This document shows positions 63,801 through 64,000 of a DNA stretch of 64,000 nt, piece by piece; the first letter of the stretch is position 1; the number at the start of each line of letters is the position of its first letter. The translations under genes were made by a program, and so were the position numbers. This stretch comes from UBA3700 sp963592135. GTDB taxonomy: Bacteria > Bacillota > Clostridia > Christensenellales > UBA3700. The DNA lies in assembly GCA_963592135.1 (NCBI GenBank), contig CAVAVP010000016.1, positions 13,000 through 76,999 on the forward strand, written 5' to 3'. Under the pieces are notes generated by a model. That model saw only the letters and a list, made by a program, of their open reading frames with translations, did no database searches and was not told the origin of the DNA.

Positions 63801-63938
63801 ATATCTTTCATTTAAGTAGTTAATATCATCTAATTTATCTCTGCTTTCAAATGGAATGAAATAAGATCTTGGAGCAAGCTTATTTTGCTCATAATACTCT
63901 GGATTATTAAAATAATTATGATTAAACTTATATAACAT
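60813..63938 (-). CDS. lacZ: beta-galactosidase, GH2 LacZ type
   Basis: 1041 residues, complete LacZ architecture: sugar-binding domain, immunoglobulin-like domain, (beta/alpha)8 barrel with acid/base Glu465 in SLGNESGGW and nucleophile Glu535 in FLCEYAHAMG, then two domains including a C-terminal beta-galactosidase small-chain domain. HYPPDP and GVNHHD (352-357) are the metal and substrate motifs. No signal peptide, so cytosolic; a sugar transporter is not in the window. AGGGAAAACT precedes the ATG. Two TATAAT-like boxes lie in 63950-63975, so its promoter is just inside the right edge. Confidence 0.96.
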   Translation of the reverse strand: MLYKFNHNYFNNPEYYEQNKLAPRSYFIPFESRDKLDDINYLNERYKSDMVTMLSGKWDFCFYYRLSDMPRELDSYTYDFESITVPGCWQFQGYEKPFYINTRYQFDCNPPFVPEDIGVYGKSFPIDNKRGKENTVPVYNTVGIYRKKFQLEHKAKHILTFLGVSSCVQVYCNGRFVGYSEGSHNTAEFDITPFVIDGPNEILCLVYKWCTGTYLECQDMFRNSGIFRDVYITNYTHNRIWDYDVKVESIDETAKMLIVDVDAVMEKNVRVCYELYYGKKLIAQEEGETLWNYTLEKPYLWSAEVPCLYKLVISLKKGDQTLFCVRQEVGFRKIEIENSVFYYNNMPIKIKGVNHHDTSPKNGFTMSVSEMLKDVELMKLMNVNAVRTSHYPPDPLFIKMANYLGLYIIDEADIETHGTGIKYFKQPNLISNDQRWRDRFWDRVYRMYMRDRNNPCITMWSLGNESGGWKNQDYCYEKLKKLDPSVPIHYEAVCRTIRWKYDVLSQMYTPTERMEKMAAHKLPARYYSSPYFLCEYAHAMGVGPGSLDKYWEIINATPFMMGGCIWEWADHAVLEKDGTYTYGGDHGEYAHDSNFCVDGLMTPDRKPSTSALEMRCVYNPYKITYLSNNVYKITNTNFFADSSNILFRWEYSQNGEVLAGEEFEATILPLSSYDFKFNHPLIIPSKDCFLNIYYLDKKTGIEMARDQLLLCLSVDRLSNIEADNIACIEENGRYRIATNNGSIIFDKETGNLLSYNIKDCELLSQEENAQIMYPNIFRGNIDNYMYVEKKWRKNGLDRATIHFDSFTCNKLSDRVRATVLQRIFVLGRNRMNVTTTYDIYGNGVMDVSSVLDLAKPYDLPKFGLNIELPSDCRNVLYYGRGEVENYSDFKKQSLIGIYSDRVETFQPVYIRPQDCGNRTDVRWAQLTNDEGNGIRFITDETTFNFTTQPYRDDVINKATHTKDVYDEIRTVVKIDSFVRGLGTNSCGPDTRVEFRHKSLDPIEYKFRMVPVIKNKQIYIPLDKEDIAKRERDKIIYKNIKE

Positions 63939-64000
63939 AGTTTTCCCTACGATTTTTATATATTATAACATTATAATACAAACACGCGCAATATAGTATA

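Noticed and set aside
1..64000. CRISPR arrays, insertion sequences, prophage or plasmid genes
   Set aside because: No regular repeat-spacer series, transposase, integrase or replication initiator was found on either strand.

Overview
The window is an A+T-rich, densely coded piece of a Firmicutes (Clostridia-type) chromosome. The evidence is gene order rather than a single marker: ylxM-ffh-rpsP-khpA-rimM-trmD-ylqF-rnhB, plsX-rnc-smc-ftsY, topA-trmFO-hslV-hslU, pta-ackA with tmcAL, and rsmD-coaD are all low-GC Gram-positive arrangements. Shine-Dalgarno sites are mostly strong, TGA is used as a stop (rimM), tRNA genes encode CCA, and many surface proteins have a lipobox. Acetate kinase/phosphotransacetylase, a lone aconitase-family enzyme, a GH2 beta-galactosidase and a GH30 lipoprotein fit a fermentative, carbohydrate-using and probably gut-associated anaerobe. 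I cannot name a genus from the sequence alone.

Layout. 1-3142: a cut-off PfoR/PTS-EIIC-like membrane protein, a small lipoprotein, a small membrane protein and a membrane-anchored M28-peptidase homologue that has lost its metal ligands. 3184-7042: the nucleoside catabolic operon pdp-deoC-deoD-deoB. 7043-7469: a gene-free stretch holding a plus-strand structured RNA with two similar hairpin modules whose loops are complementary. 7470-19566: one long minus-strand run, from a lipobox/multi-membrane protein through topA-trmFO-hslV-hslU-hisS-aspS-trx to glyA. 19759-32198: translation, secretion and chromosome-maintenance operons (rplS with its own leader; ylxM to rnhB; smc-ftsY; plsX-rnc; rpmF). 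32286-38031: ackA-pta, divergent tmcAL, a coiled-coil protein, an RsmD-CoaD fusion and 5-formyl-THF cyclo-ligase. 38032-45072: aconitase-family hydratase, a repeat/transglutaminase lipoprotein and a DUF2156 protein. 45120-49221 (plus strand): PH-domain protein, RdgB, phosphodiesterase and TypA, then seven tRNAs. 49278-53961: remnant of a DUF4143 ATPase, an amidohydrolase and the cysteine operon metY-cysK-Rrf2 regulator with an operator and a short leader peptide. 54038-63938: GH30 lipoprotein, AlkD-like protein, a second transglutaminase lipoprotein, cation/proton antiporter, YdbC and LacZ.

How the genes work together. The deo operon cleaves nucleosides and routes deoxyribose 5-phosphate to glycolysis. 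Pta-AckA makes ATP and acetate, and TmcAL (divergent from pta) uses acetate plus ATP for tRNA modification. MetY and CysK fix sulfide under a cysteine-containing Rrf2 regulator. The surface lipoproteins and glycosidases form a scattered carbohydrate/cell-surface layer. Several genes for exported or membrane proteins appear to be transcribed without a 5' leader: their -10 box lies 6-7 nt before the start codon and no Shine-Dalgarno is present. The items I would follow first are the two-module kissing-loop RNA at 7236-7400, the RsmD-CoaD fusion, the leader peptide before metY and the leaderless lipoprotein genes.
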